Shown here one piece after another: positions 23,789-34,258 of a stretch of DNA of 64,000 bases. The stretch lies in assembly GCA_011319805.1 (NCBI GenBank), contig SJRY01000245.1, positions 558,001 to 622,000 of the forward strand, written 5' to 3'. A program made the translations under genes and the position numbers. Within the stretch, counting starts at the first letter, position 1. Each line of letters begins with the position of its first letter. The stretch comes from Macrocybe gigantea (lineage: Eukaryota > Basidiomycota > Agaricomycetes > Agaricales > Callistosporiaceae). A model generated the notes under the pieces. That model was not told the origin of the DNA. It searched no databases and worked only from the letters and a program-made list of their open reading frames with translations.

Positions 23789-26687
23789 ATGTCCATGGAA
23801 GAGAGTATCAGTTTGGAGGAGACAAACAAGATTCGTATCTCCCTCGGCCTCAAACCTCTCACAGACGATCGTGCTCCAGCAGATACCAAAGAGAAGGAAG
23901 CTGAAGAGAACTATGCGAAGCGTCGGGAGCAGGAAACTAAGACCGTCAGGCGAAGTGAGTTATTCTATGTTATCTCGATTTCGACACGCCCTTGATGCTA
24001 GTTGTTTTTCTGCAATGTAGGGAAATCCAGGATAGGATTGCGAAGTAAGTATCATTAACTCGCCCGTCTCTACTGTCACTTCCATCTTTCTTTTCTTGGG
24101 CTGTTCAGGCCCACGCCACTTAGTCAGGCAAAATGAACTGGGTGCTTACAAAGATTCTCCAGGGTACGCAACAGGAGAGAGTTGCATGCTTCGCTTAAAG
24201 GCGCAACTCTCGGTGATCCAGATGGCGACATTGATAATACGTTGAAATGGATCAAACGAAGTAAGAAGCGGGAAAGGGAACTCGTAAAGAAGAGGCAGCA
24301 AGAACTGGAGGAGATGGACAAGGCATTTGAAGGAGCTGAATATACAGAACGTGAGTTTAGGATTACAACTCCCGACATCTGCGTCAGCTTACCTTGTTGC
24401 AGGTGACCTCGTTGGTCTTAAGGTCAGCCATGACTTCGAAGAGATGGACGAAGGCGAAGCTCGTATACTCACGCTAAAAGATAGCCGCATCCTTGATAAT
24501 GAAGGTCTGTTTTCTTCTCTTCTAGTTTTTCGTCTCTTCAATTGACAGAATACCTTAGAGGATGAGCTGCAAAATGTAGAAATGGCAGAGGCAGAGCGTA
24601 CAAAGAAAAATGTCGAGCTTAAGATCAAGAGACGTGATTATACTGGTTATGACGACGAAGAATTCGTAGAGGGGAAGCTGAGTATGGGACGCTCCATACT
24701 CTCAAAGTACGACGAGGAACTTGAAGGGCCAAGGGAAACGGTATGTCATCGTGCAATAACCAACTCATCACAGCTACTGATATGTTAGTAGGGCTTCAGA
24801 TTGGGCAGCTCAACGCTTCCCTCTGTACTGAGAGGGGGAAGAAAGACAACGAGAAGCTGTGTCAGTCAAAAAATCGTTGTGTCAATTGATTATGCAAGTG
24901 CGTATTCTCGTTTAATTGCTGTCCGATGTCACTGATCTCCATTTTAGAAAATCTTGAGACATCAGATTACCTACGGGAAGGTGATATTGGATTCAAAAAG
25001 CCTAAAGTACGTCCTTTGTCCTCCAGTGGCTGCGCTTCGCTCTGATCACATTTTCAGACAAAGAAAAAACGTCCATCTCGCCGAGCGCCGACTGAACCTG
25101 GCGTAGAGGACAATGAGATGGAAGTTGACGAGAAGCCGATTGCTCCCGTGCGAGACCTCAACACTAATTTTGTCGATGATGACGATCTTCAGGCAGCGCT
25201 GGCACGCTCCAGAAGGGCTAAAATTATGAAAACGAAGAAATTTACGCCGGAACAGCTGGCGCAGAAGAGTGTGTCTTTCCGAAAAAAGAGAATCTTCACG
25301 CTTACCCATGTTTTTTGATTCTTAGTTGCGGAAGAAAGAGTGCAATCAGAGGGTCTCTCGAATGGGAAGCTCAAGGACGAATCTGACGTGGGGCTGGATG
25401 AAGAAGATGCTGGTGGTTTGACCTTTGACGACACATCGGAATTCATAAGAGCCGTCGGTCATGTATCGGTGGTTAAATCCGAGCCCAAGGAGGCCCCTCT
25501 TAAACGAGAGTCAGAAGAACCGCGAGATGTATCGATGGCGCCAGGTGACGAGACGCTGGAGGAGTTGGAGGCTGGAGAAGTTAGAGTGAAGGATGAGGAC
25601 GAAGAGATGGATGACATGGCTATGCTTAACGCTATCGAGAACGCCATCAATACGGCAGAAGCGGAAGAACGCAATGGTGCAGCGGACAGTGTCGTGACTG
25701 GTACCTCTGCCGAGCAGACGTTTGGCGCTGGCATGGCCTCGACTCTTACCATCCTCAGGCAACAAGGACTCCTTGCCCAGCCATCGGCAGACCAGCAGGA
25801 CCGCGAAAGGATACAGAAACAGCGGGACCTGTGGCTGGCCGACCAGCGTCGTCGCGTCGCCCAGCGGGAGTTGGAACGTCTCCAGTCGCGTGGTGCGAAC
25901 AAGGACCAAGCACAACGGGAGTATGAGAACCGCTTGAGAGAGCAGCAGGAGGCGCGACAAAACCTGGAAGCTTTCAAGAACTACAAGCCCGATATTAACA
26001 TCGAGTACTTTGATGAGTACGGGCGCAAGCTCACGCCGAAGGAGGCGTGGAAGGCGCTGTCGCACAAATTCCACGGCAAGGGCTCGGGCAAGATGAAGAC
26101 AGAAAAACGGTTGAAGAAGATCGCGGAGGAGAGAAAGCAGGCTGCTATGGCGAGCGGTGATACGCCGCTGAGCATGAACAGCGCGTTCCAGCAACGCCAG
26201 TTGAAGACTGGTCAGGCGCACTTTGTCTTGTCGGTTGGGAATCGAGGGTGCGTTCCTTTCAATCTGCCAATCTCTAGCTTGCGTGAACCGACATGTGTTT
26301 TCAAATAGAGCCGTGCCGCAGGTCGCGGACTTTATCGAGGCCCAGCCCCTTGCAAAGGGCAAAACGGAGAAGACGAAGAAAAAGAAGGAAGGGAAGGCTC
26401 AGCAGAACGCGGAGCAGAGCTTTATCACCGTTCCAGCGCTCCAAGGCGGCCAGGTGTCGGCCAACGGCACCAGTCCAGTACCGTCAAGTTTCTCATTGCC
26501 CGACAGCGCGTCTGCGTCGCCTGCTCCAAGACCCGGATTCTCCAGGATAGCTTCGTCTGCCGTCGACACACCCTCTCAATCTAGCACTCCTGGGCCCTCT
26601 GAGCGATCAAAGGTCGCGTTCGGGTTTGGAACGAAGAGAAAGGCAGGTGAGGAGGTGGACAGCTCGCATCAGGCGAAACGGCGATAG
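23789..26687 (+). CDS. SNU66: tri-snRNP protein SART1/Snu66
   Basis: Component of the U4/U6.U5 tri-snRNP needed for spliceosome activation, nuclear. It starts MSMEESISLEETNKIRISLG; SLEETNKIRISLGLKPL matches the HIND element that binds the ubiquitin-like protein Hub1. Further landmarks are NRRELHASLKGATLGD, RDLVGLKVSHDFEEMDEGE, ENLETSDYLREGDIGFKKPK, TSEFIRAVGHV and, near the C-terminus, the conserved FHGKGSGKMKTEKRLKKIAE region with PLSMNSAFQQRQLKTGQAHF. About nine introns are supported. The tail ends DSSHQAKRR at 26687. Two joins, near 24020 and 24548, work only if one or two bases are missing from the sequence. The family is identified with high confidence even though those two splice sites are unresolved. 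Confidence 0.95.
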
Positions 26688-26787
26688 CGACATATGCCTT
26701 GTTTGGCTCCTTCCCATCGGGCAGAGGTTTGGGATGTAATATATATAACATTATACATACAGTCGGCGTAAAACTACCACTTCTCTG
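26688..26787. terminator. compact convergent 3' region
   Basis: Only 100 bases separate the stops of SART1 (plus) and RNase H2A (minus). An AT-rich segment (TAATATATATAACATTATA) at about 26735-26755 could serve as a polyadenylation signal for either gene. Confidence 0.4.
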
Positions 26788-27989
26788 TCATAGTGTAGCG
26801 ACGCTCACAATACCCAAGTCCTTGATGACATGGCACCTGTCTTTATCCAGCCCCTGACCTGTTTCAAAGACCTTTCTGAGGGAAGTTTGACCTTCGTCAA
26901 TCCTATGTGCAGTTTTCGAGCTTAACGCAGCGGTCAGTTTTTGAAAAAGAGGGATCTGACCATGTAACAGAATGAGCATCCTTGTCCAGTAGTACTTTGA
27001 TTGTTGTCCAAGAAAACCGAACGAGTCTAGGATAGCCGAAAATCGGGTTCAAGGATTCCTTCAGCCATGCTTGCGTTTTCGGATCTGCCGATGGACAAGG
27101 TCTCTCAAAACCGGCAATTCGGTCTCTCCAGCACGATGACGTACCCGACGGGTATCCGGAGCCCAGCTCGTTTGTCCACAGTGTAGCAGCCTCGTCCGTG
27201 CTTTCTTCAAAAAACCAGCCATCCAAGCAGGCGTCCCGCGTAACTTTAGCGGCGACACTAGCTGCGCCGACGATTTGAACTTGGAATCGGCCTTGTTCGT
27301 CACCGTGAAGTCGATTCCGGGGAATAGAGATGTGAGGTAAGCCTGGTAGGTCGTAGTCGTTCCCAGCGCGTCAACGTATACCTGCGCAATCGCATTACTG
27401 AAGAGGTTCAAAGGGTAATCCCGAGCGCGGAAGGGTACGGTACCTCTGATAGCTGGATGCCATTGTCAAGGATGTCCTGGATGAGTTGCACAGTGGCGTC
27501 TTGTGACTGTCGATTGAGATTTATCGGCGGTCTACGCAGCATGCCTGAGGAAATGGCCTGCGGGCTGTTATCGAAGAGCGTGTGCGGATCCAACGTTGAG
27601 ACAACAGGTGAGAGAAGGGAGGATTTCGCCGAACCTTATGACCCGCACCGACCATCCCAAATTTGCGGGGTCAGAGCAGAGAGTGCCCAAGAGAGCCGAA
27701 CGCGTTTCGGGAGTGAGCGTTTTGGAGTCTTTCGAGGAAATGAACGGCAGTACGTCGTCGGTTTGAGAGGAAGATGCGTACCTGCGAACCCAAGTTCCTC
27801 CAGTTGCTCGCGGTAGGACACCGGGCAGTACGCGATGCCATACACAAGCGGGCCAAGGACGGGGCCTCTGCCGGCTTCGTCGACGCCGAGAATGTAAGGC
27901 CCCGGGACAGTCGGAAGAGGAGAGTGATAGGTATAGGATTGTTTCAAGGGAGTGGACGGCCCAGGGGTGGAGGGGATGTGGTCGAGCAT
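26788..27989 (-). CDS. RNH201: ribonuclease H2 catalytic subunit A
   Basis: Catalytic subunit of RNase H2, which removes ribonucleotides from DNA and RNA from RNA/DNA hybrids in the nucleus. It starts [12 protein letters not shown] at 27989. Active-site blocks appear in order: [19 protein letters not shown] (Asp and Glu of DEAGRG), [31 protein letters not shown] (third Asp) and, after a frame repair, [15 protein letters not shown] (fourth Asp). The C-terminal part contains [14 protein letters not shown] and [11 protein letters not shown], also typical. The end is LGIVSVATL. Introns split the gene at FAG/DSKT, LSE/VYVD, YPSD/PKT and VTW/IDEG. One A appears to be missing at about 27275. It is divergent from the next gene by about 106 bases. 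Confidence 0.93.
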
Positions 27990-28095
27990 GAGACGCGTCT
28001 ATTGGCACGCGCCGCTTTGTTTTGCAGGGCCACATGGCGTGTCACCTCGGACTCGGGTCAGCGCTGATATGCCTCCTCCCTCCCCAGCCCTAGAT

Positions 28096-29603
28096 ATGTC
28101 TGATGCTTTCAGCATCCTGAAGCTGTGAGATAACGTTCTTCTAACCGTCTATACCCATAAGGACCACTGACAACTCAAAAACGGGCGCACAGGACGATCA
28201 ACCTGGCGCCAGGTCTATAGCCAGCATTCTGCCGTCCGAGGTGCTTGTCGACATCTTCGCGGAGTGTCTCCCGCCCGACCGCTTCGTCGTGCCCCGCGCG
28301 TCGCATGCCCCACTGCTGCTGTGCCAGATAGACTCGACGTGGCGCAAGATCTGCCTCTCGACGCCCAAACTTTGGGCCTCCATCGCGATCAACGCCTCGC
28401 ACGTCTACACGGACTGGCGAGTCGACCACATGACAGAGCTCGCGCGGCTCTGGCTCTCCCGTGCCAGGAGCTGTCCGCTCTCCATCTCGCTCACGGGCGA
28501 TCAGTACCTGCCCGAGCCAGTTCGAGTCCTGTTGAACGAGACGGCGCCACGGTGGCAGCACCTCAAAATAAAGTTGGAGGGTGAGCCGGCGCTGCTGTTC
28601 GATGCCGTGCAGGCGCCGCTCCTCGAACGTTCCAGCTGCTCACGCCCTGTCGGCTGCAGCAAGACATGCCCACAATCAAGGCCATATCCGCCATCCTCTT
28701 CACGTCACCGCGCCTGCGCGAGTTCGGCTGGAACAACTCGGAGTGGCTGCTCGGCTCACTGGACATGCCCTGGGTGCAGCTGACGCACCTCACGCTCAAC
28801 GCGTACATGTCCTTGGAAGACTGCTCGCGCATCCTCGAGCAGGGCGTGAATCTCACACACGTCGCCTTCCAGTACGTGTCAAACCCCCGCGCGCCGTCTA
28901 GGCGTACCATCGTCCTCCCGCACCTTCTCTCGTTCGGCATCTCGTCGGACCTGGACGTCGGGCTGTTGCTGGACCAGCTGACGCTTCCATCCCTCCGCGA
29001 ATTTGTGCTCAACTCGCGCACGTTGTCCGCAACAGAATGGCCCCACGCCTCATTCCTCTCTTCCTCGAGCGTTCGGCTTGCTCGCTGGAGAGCTGCTTTC
29101 TACTTTGTACCTTTTACAGAATCACAGTTCGTCGAATGTCTGGAGAAGATCCAAGGGACACTCAAGGCACTCACTGTACAGATGAGCGATGGGCGGACGC
29201 TTTTGAACGACGACGTACTGGATTTGTTGGTTAATAGAGAAGGTAGGTTATGTCTGTGCCCGAGGCTGGAGTTTCTCGCGGTGTACAACTGCCTGTCATG
29301 CACACCGGGCCGACTCGCGGACCTGGTTAGCTCGCGTCTGCAAGAGTCACACTGCCGCCAACGGATCCCTTGTACGTGGAAACTTTGAAGGTCGTCGAGA
29401 CGTACGAGAGCGATCCGGAGCTTGCGGACCTGCGAGAGCTGCAGTCACAGGGATTGATACTGAAACTGTACGCGGAGGAAACGGGCAAGCTGCTCGAGCT
29501 GAGCCCAGAGGAGAACAAGAGAATATCACAGCTATGCAGGAACGGACTTTCATTACAGATCTATTCATTGGCTACGGGACAATTTTGGGAGATAGATGAG
29601 TGA
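28096..29603 (+). CDS. F-box-like domain protein
   Basis: Predicted SCF substrate receptor of the Agaricomycete F-box-like family; substrate unknown. A short first exon (MSDAFSILKL, 28096) is followed by a probable intron ending at about 28192. The F-box-like core is ILPSEVLVDIFAECLPPD with LLLCQIDSTWRKICLSTPKLW, then Leu-rich segments such as LTHLTLNAYMSLEDCSRILE and LPHLLSFGISSD. The frame changes near 28631 and near 29354. Each change is repaired by one added base, so the C-terminal part (YVETLKVVETYESDPELADL to GQFWEIDE) belongs to the same protein. The first intron does not keep frame as read, so the start is uncertain. Base composition is much more GC-rich here than in neighbouring genes. 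Confidence 0.75.
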
Positions 29604-29741
29604 TTATTTATTTCGTTTTTTTTTTCTTGTACAACAGTTAGTAGTAGTAGACACGTGGACGCGACTAACATGTGATTAATTTTTTACCACCACCTCCATG
29701 ATGGCACCACTGCTGTCCCTGTGTTCTCCGCATCGCCATAC

Positions 29742-30401
29742 ATGTCCATCAAATACAGTTCCGTTCAGAATGCTATCCAGCAACTAAAGCTGGTCATCCC
29801 AGGCGCTCTGATCACGTACTATCTTGGTACGTTTCACGAGTTCCTGCCCATCGTCGAGGGCGAGGGCGGCGCGTGGGGCAGGTTCAGTTCACACTTGCGT
29901 CAGCGATACTCTGTCCACTGACGATTCCTCGATCAGGACCGTTGCCATCGGGGCCTTGGGACACGGGCTGTTGACGATCTCCTTGTTCATCTACATCCTG
30001 CTTATGCCGTGGCTGAAGGGCATCGAACCAGACGTACGTCCGTTCAGACATTAACCGAGTCTGCTCATGCACGACGCCTGCTCGCACAGTATCGGTTATG
30101 GAGACAGTCGGGTTTCCTGTCCTCCGTTATACCCGTGAGTCGTCTCTTCGAACGTCTGAAACGTGTTCGTCTGACACCAATGTCATTGTCAGACATTAAC
30201 GGCTAGCATCGTCATCGGATGGTTTCTGGCCGTGCTAACACTCGGTCAATGGTCCAGCCTTGGGTATATAAAAGGCACGGTTGGAGGTGAGACTGCCATT
30301 GACAAAGCTGCGCTGCTCTGAGACCTCTTTTTTTTTTCCCAGTCTGTGCGATGTATTCACTCGTGTTTGGATTGCTGGGACTGCTACCTGTCCGCGATTG
30401 A
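29742..30401 (+). CDS. predicted four-helix membrane protein, function unknown
   Basis: Family not named; I believe similar proteins occur in other Agaricomycetes. It starts MSIKYSSVQNAIQQL at 29742. Four hydrophobic helices are visible: VIPGALITYYLGTF, VAIGALGHGLLTISLFIYILL, ASIVIGWFLAVLTLGQW and YSLVFGLLGLLPV. A hydrophilic loop GIEPDYRLWRQSGFLSS lies between helices 2 and 3. The introns (first GTTCAG at 29882 to CAG at 29936, then three more before YRLW, TLTA and CAMY) all keep frame, so the gene is intact. A poly-T tract before the last exon is an ordinary 3' splice region. The second exon could use another start at 29698, but the peptide there is less protein-like. Confidence 0.8.
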
Positions 30402-30552
30402 AGCGGAAGTGAGAGTCATGTGTATGGATTAATTTTTTCTAAAATGTATCTACGATTGGGTCACATGCTTGATAATCATTTTGTATGCTGCGCTGCAGCT
30501 TTGCCTCTGAACCAGCTCTTTTGTATTTCTATACCCCTTCAAGTTATCATCC

Positions 30553-31667
30553 ATGTACAACCATGCCTTCACCAAAAATCCCTTCATAAACCACTCATCG
30601 AGCCCGTTTGCCCGTTTTCCAGACATCTCGTCAAGCACGTCTCCACCTCCCGACGGCAATCAATTTACATCATGGCTTCAACCCACCACCGGCTCTAACA
30701 TGTCCGGATCCTATCAGGATCCTTCAATGTATCAGCAGCAGCAACAACAACACAACAGCCCCCATCATATGAGCAGTCGAGCTATCTCGGAGGCAGCAGT
30801 CTGGCGCCGCAGCCAACTGGCTTCCAGCCAACTGGCTTCCAGCCAACGAGCTCCTTCGGCCAACAGCTCGTGTCGAACCTAAGTGGGAGCAGCTACGGGT
30901 ACCTTCAAGGCCAGACACCGCAGACGCAGCCGCCACAGACGACGGCATACCAACCCGCGCAGCAGCAACTCCAGAGTCCGACTTATGTCGCACAGCTCGA
31001 CCCCTACGCGCCCATCGGCCAGGGCTGGGACGGTTCGTCGCCTTTGCCGCAGCAGCAAGCACAACAACCTCAGAGCCCCTACGGAACAACAAACATTCAA
31101 ACACCGACAGGCAGCAGCGGAACGACGACGTCGACGACGCCGTACTCCTCGACGGGCGAGCCGCACCCACGCGAGTACGTCCGCACGCACAAGACTGAGA
31201 TCGAAGCGTGGGATTCGTACGCGTGGAAGCAGCTCCTGAACATGTTCGATGCGCTCAAGGATGCCTGGGAGCGCCGCGCGAAGGAGGCGGAGCAGCGCGT
31301 CCAGCAGCTGCAGGCCCAGATGCAGTACGCTGGGTACTATGCGGGGCAGTATCAGCAGGAAATAGGCCGGATACAAGAGGTGCGTTCGCGTGCCTTGTTT
31401 TGCGATCGTCTTGTGACGTTTGATTCCTGGTGTCCAGCTCGTGAAGGGGGCGAGGATGTTCTCTGGTATGCAGATCGTTCCCTTCTTTTCAGGGATACAC
31501 GTACAAACGTCTCGTTCGCAGATTCCGTTGCTGCTTCCGCGTTTCAAATGCGCGAAGCGTTCCAAGGCTATCGCCAGTCTGGTGACTTGGCCAGCAAGCG
31601 GCGAGTCCGGGAGGCCACCAACGCGGCGCTCAAGGGCCTTCCCGACTGGCCGACACAGATACTATAA
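30553..31667 (+). CDS. Gln/Pro-rich protein with coiled-coil segment
   Basis: Not recognised. It starts MYNHAFTKNPFINHSS at 30553; an internal Met at 30700 (MSGSYQDPS) is an alternative. A polyglutamine stretch is followed by PQPTGFQPTGFQPTSSFG, a short tandem PTGF-type repeat of the kind seen in endocytic and actin-patch adaptors. Next come many Gln/Pro/Thr residues, then an ordered block EYVRTHKTEIEAWDSYAWKQ leading into a coiled coil (WERRAKEAEQRVQQLQAQ). The last two introns join IQE/LVKGARMFS and MFS/DSVAAS, ending LPDWPTQIL. The frame drops by one base near 30755, just after the polyglutamine run, consistent with a missing base. Function cannot be assigned. Confidence 0.7.
30810..30848 (+). 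repeat. 15-base tandem repeat encoding FQPTG units
   Basis: CAGCCAACTGGCTTC occurs at 30810-30824 and again at 30825-30839, with a partial third copy to 30848. It codes for the QPTGF repeat of the Gln-rich protein. Perfect copy identity suggests a recent duplication or slippage. Confidence 0.8.
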
Positions 31668-31841
31668 GCAGTACATGTCTGCTGTAGATCGCCCTCGTAT
31701 TTATTAGTCTCTTGGGATTAAATATGTGTATGTACAGCTATGTATTGTAATTCAAGTTGCTACATCGTGCGAGTTCGGCCCATCCAAAGCAATGAAGAAT
31801 CTAACTGCATCCATGAATTATTACATGGTCAGGTATCTTGG

Positions 31842-33775
31842 TCACGAGCACAGTCCTGGGTACTTTCTATTCGCTGGGTCTCGTGGTATCCATCCCCCTT
31901 CCAAACCTTTCTGGTAGCTCCATTCATCGGCGTTCTCTGTCTGCAGATGAACAGCACAGTCAGACGCCGAGAACGTAAAGAAACCTGTCAGCACCTTCCA
32001 TGTCCAGTAAACCCATCCTTGCACATTCTCGCCAATCTCGACCTGAACCTCCCAGTACCTTGTAAGCAAAAACACGGCAAAGTCAACATCGACGAAGGAC
32101 GAAAAAGAAAAGTCTGCAATGCTCGCTTTCTCAAAAACGTCTTGTACGAGTCCGAGAACCCGGAATAGTTTCCGGTGTAGTTGTTGCAGGATCCGTGAAA
32201 CTGCGTGGTTGGGCCGGGGAACCACGTATTGTCCCAGCGGGCGCCCACGCCCAGCCCGTTCAGCCATTTCGCGCAGTCCGTCACAGCTGTTGACCATTCC
32301 CCAATAATCGTCCAGATGTTGGAGTGCTCGAATGTCGAGAGGCTGTTCGAATAGGTGCATGCAAACTGTAGGGTCGCCCAAGCTTTGCTGAGGAGCTGAT
32401 GTATAGTATGAGATACTCACTTGAATGTGTTCGTCGAACGATCTGTTCAGCTCCAGGTCGCTGAAAATTTGATATTCATGCTGCGAGGGCATCAAGTGAA
32501 CAACCGTTATCGAAGATGAAACACAATTAAAGCGTACGAAATCCATGATAACACCTTGCCCCCTTGGATAAGTGAGGAAATTTCCCCAATGCTACATGCG
32601 GACGGGCAAGGTCAGAAACATGCAATACAAAAAAGTCTTCATCGGCACACCTGGACGCCCAGAAACGCGTCGCCGATCATGACCTTGATGCCAGTGCCCG
32701 CAGCCTCTCTTACCGCATCGTACCCATCGAGCCAGAACTGCGTGACGTCCGCCGTCCAGTCGTCTCCTCGGAACCCGGCCGGCTCGTTGAGCAGCTCGAT
32801 GACGTCGACCAAGCCGCCGACGTTCTTCACGATGAAGCGCAGCGTGTCGATCGTGCGCGTGATGTTGGCAGGGTTCAGGGCCCATTGCGGGTCAGGCGTC
32901 CGCTGGCCCGAGTTGTCGTACCCGTTCTGCGACCCCGGCGCTCCGTGGATGTCCAGGATGACGCTGATAGAGTGCTTCTTGGCCCAGTTGAGCCCACGCA
33001 GGAGGTACGTCCATGCGCCGGGGACGTAGGGAGCCGTGGACGTGGATGTGTTCGTGTCGGCGGACGTTAATGGGACAGACCAATAACCTAGTGGTATTCT
33101 AGTTTCTGTTGGTGCTGCATGTCAACCGCCCGAGGTGGAGATACGAACCGAACGTGGTTCAGGCCCGCAGCTCGTATTGCGATGAAATCATCTTCTGTTA
33201 TCCACTATAGCTTTACGAGTCACGTACACGCAAGAATCGGGATTTTTCTCGACGTACCGTGTCCCAATGCTTGTGCAGCATATCAGAGGCTGCATTAAAG
33301 TCCATCAGTTGACCCAGTGTGTATTCGTCAACAATGTTCGGGTTATTCGTGGCTTGAAATATACTGGGAGTTATCCATGGCTATTGTTCATCAGAATGCC
33401 GCTCGTTCCACAAACCGGACGCGATAATTACTTCAAGGACAAGCCAACCACCCCTGCGAGGATTCAATGACCAACCTCAGCTTGCTCTGACGATGTTATA
33501 GTGTATGAAACGTACAGATTGACTCCGCGAATCTTGTCAGTCCCATATATGAAAGGTGTTGGTGTTGGAGAAGCGGAGACGTTGGGTGTCGTCACAGGTA
33601 CTGTTCCCGTGGGACCAGGCGCTCCGTCGGAACCACCATCCGACGCATCCGGCGACACCACCGGCGTGTTCACCAGCGACTTGTTGGGAGCCTTGAGTCT
33701 GCATTGAGCAGTTCCAACGACAGGATTGGCCCGAAATAGAGCATAGAGAAGGTAAATCGCAAAGCCAATCCACAT
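31842..33775 (-). CDS. exo-beta-1,3-glucanase, GH5 family, membrane-anchored or secreted
   Basis: Glucan 1,3-beta-glucosidase acting on cell-wall glucan outside the plasma membrane. It starts [14 protein letters not shown], a hydrophobic helix that could be a signal peptide or, if an upstream charged segment (frame open to about 33909)is included after adding one base, a type II anchor. A Ser/Thr/Pro linker leads to the GH5 domain: [49 protein letters not shown], then [11 protein letters not shown] with the acid/base Glu, and [15 protein letters not shown] with the nucleophile Glu. The C-terminus has [17 protein letters not shown] and ends RKYPGLCS. The gene has at least seven introns. The intron 32059-32126 needs a GC donor to retain YKTFLRK; a GT donor 21 bases earlier also keeps frame. 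Confidence 0.9.
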
Positions 33776-34258
33776 GAGAGTTGTTCAGCTTTGCGTTGCT
33801 GGTCCGTACTCGCAGAACCTCGTCGCAGACGAGGAAGTGAGCGTATTGAAGAGACAGAGGGTGAAAACGAGTCGCCATCGCTCACGATTACGGAAATAAC
33901 TTGTTTCAACGGGGCGATACATATGGAGCATAGACCACGAGGCAGAAGTGAGGCTTCGATTCTTTTCCTCGGCCAGCACCTTCGGCGACCAAAAGCACAT
34001 TGTAATCGGCGCCTGGTTTCGTGCGTCGTCGGAGGGTGGTGATCGTCACGGTGGTTAGCTAAATTTCTAAGCGCTCAATTTCGAATTGAATTCGATCCAC
34101 ATCTGATCACGAAAAAAAAAAAACAAAGGGTCCACACGTCGAGTTTCGTTCATAACACTTCAACATAACTAGTTTACAGGCAGAATGAAGGGTGAAGGCA
34201 GAGAGAACATAATACTACAGATTGCGCTGATATGACCGTGGATTCGAAGGACCTGAAA
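33776..34258. other. intergenic region upstream of the glucanase
   Basis: The first 135 bases may encode a cytoplasmic N-terminal extension of the glucanase. The remainder holds a 12-base A run near 34110 and no gene I can support. Confidence 0.4.

Noticed and set aside
25459..26362. Long minus-strand frames opposite SART1
   Set aside because: Ser/Arg/Leu-rich shadows of the Glu/Lys-rich SART1 exon on the other strand.
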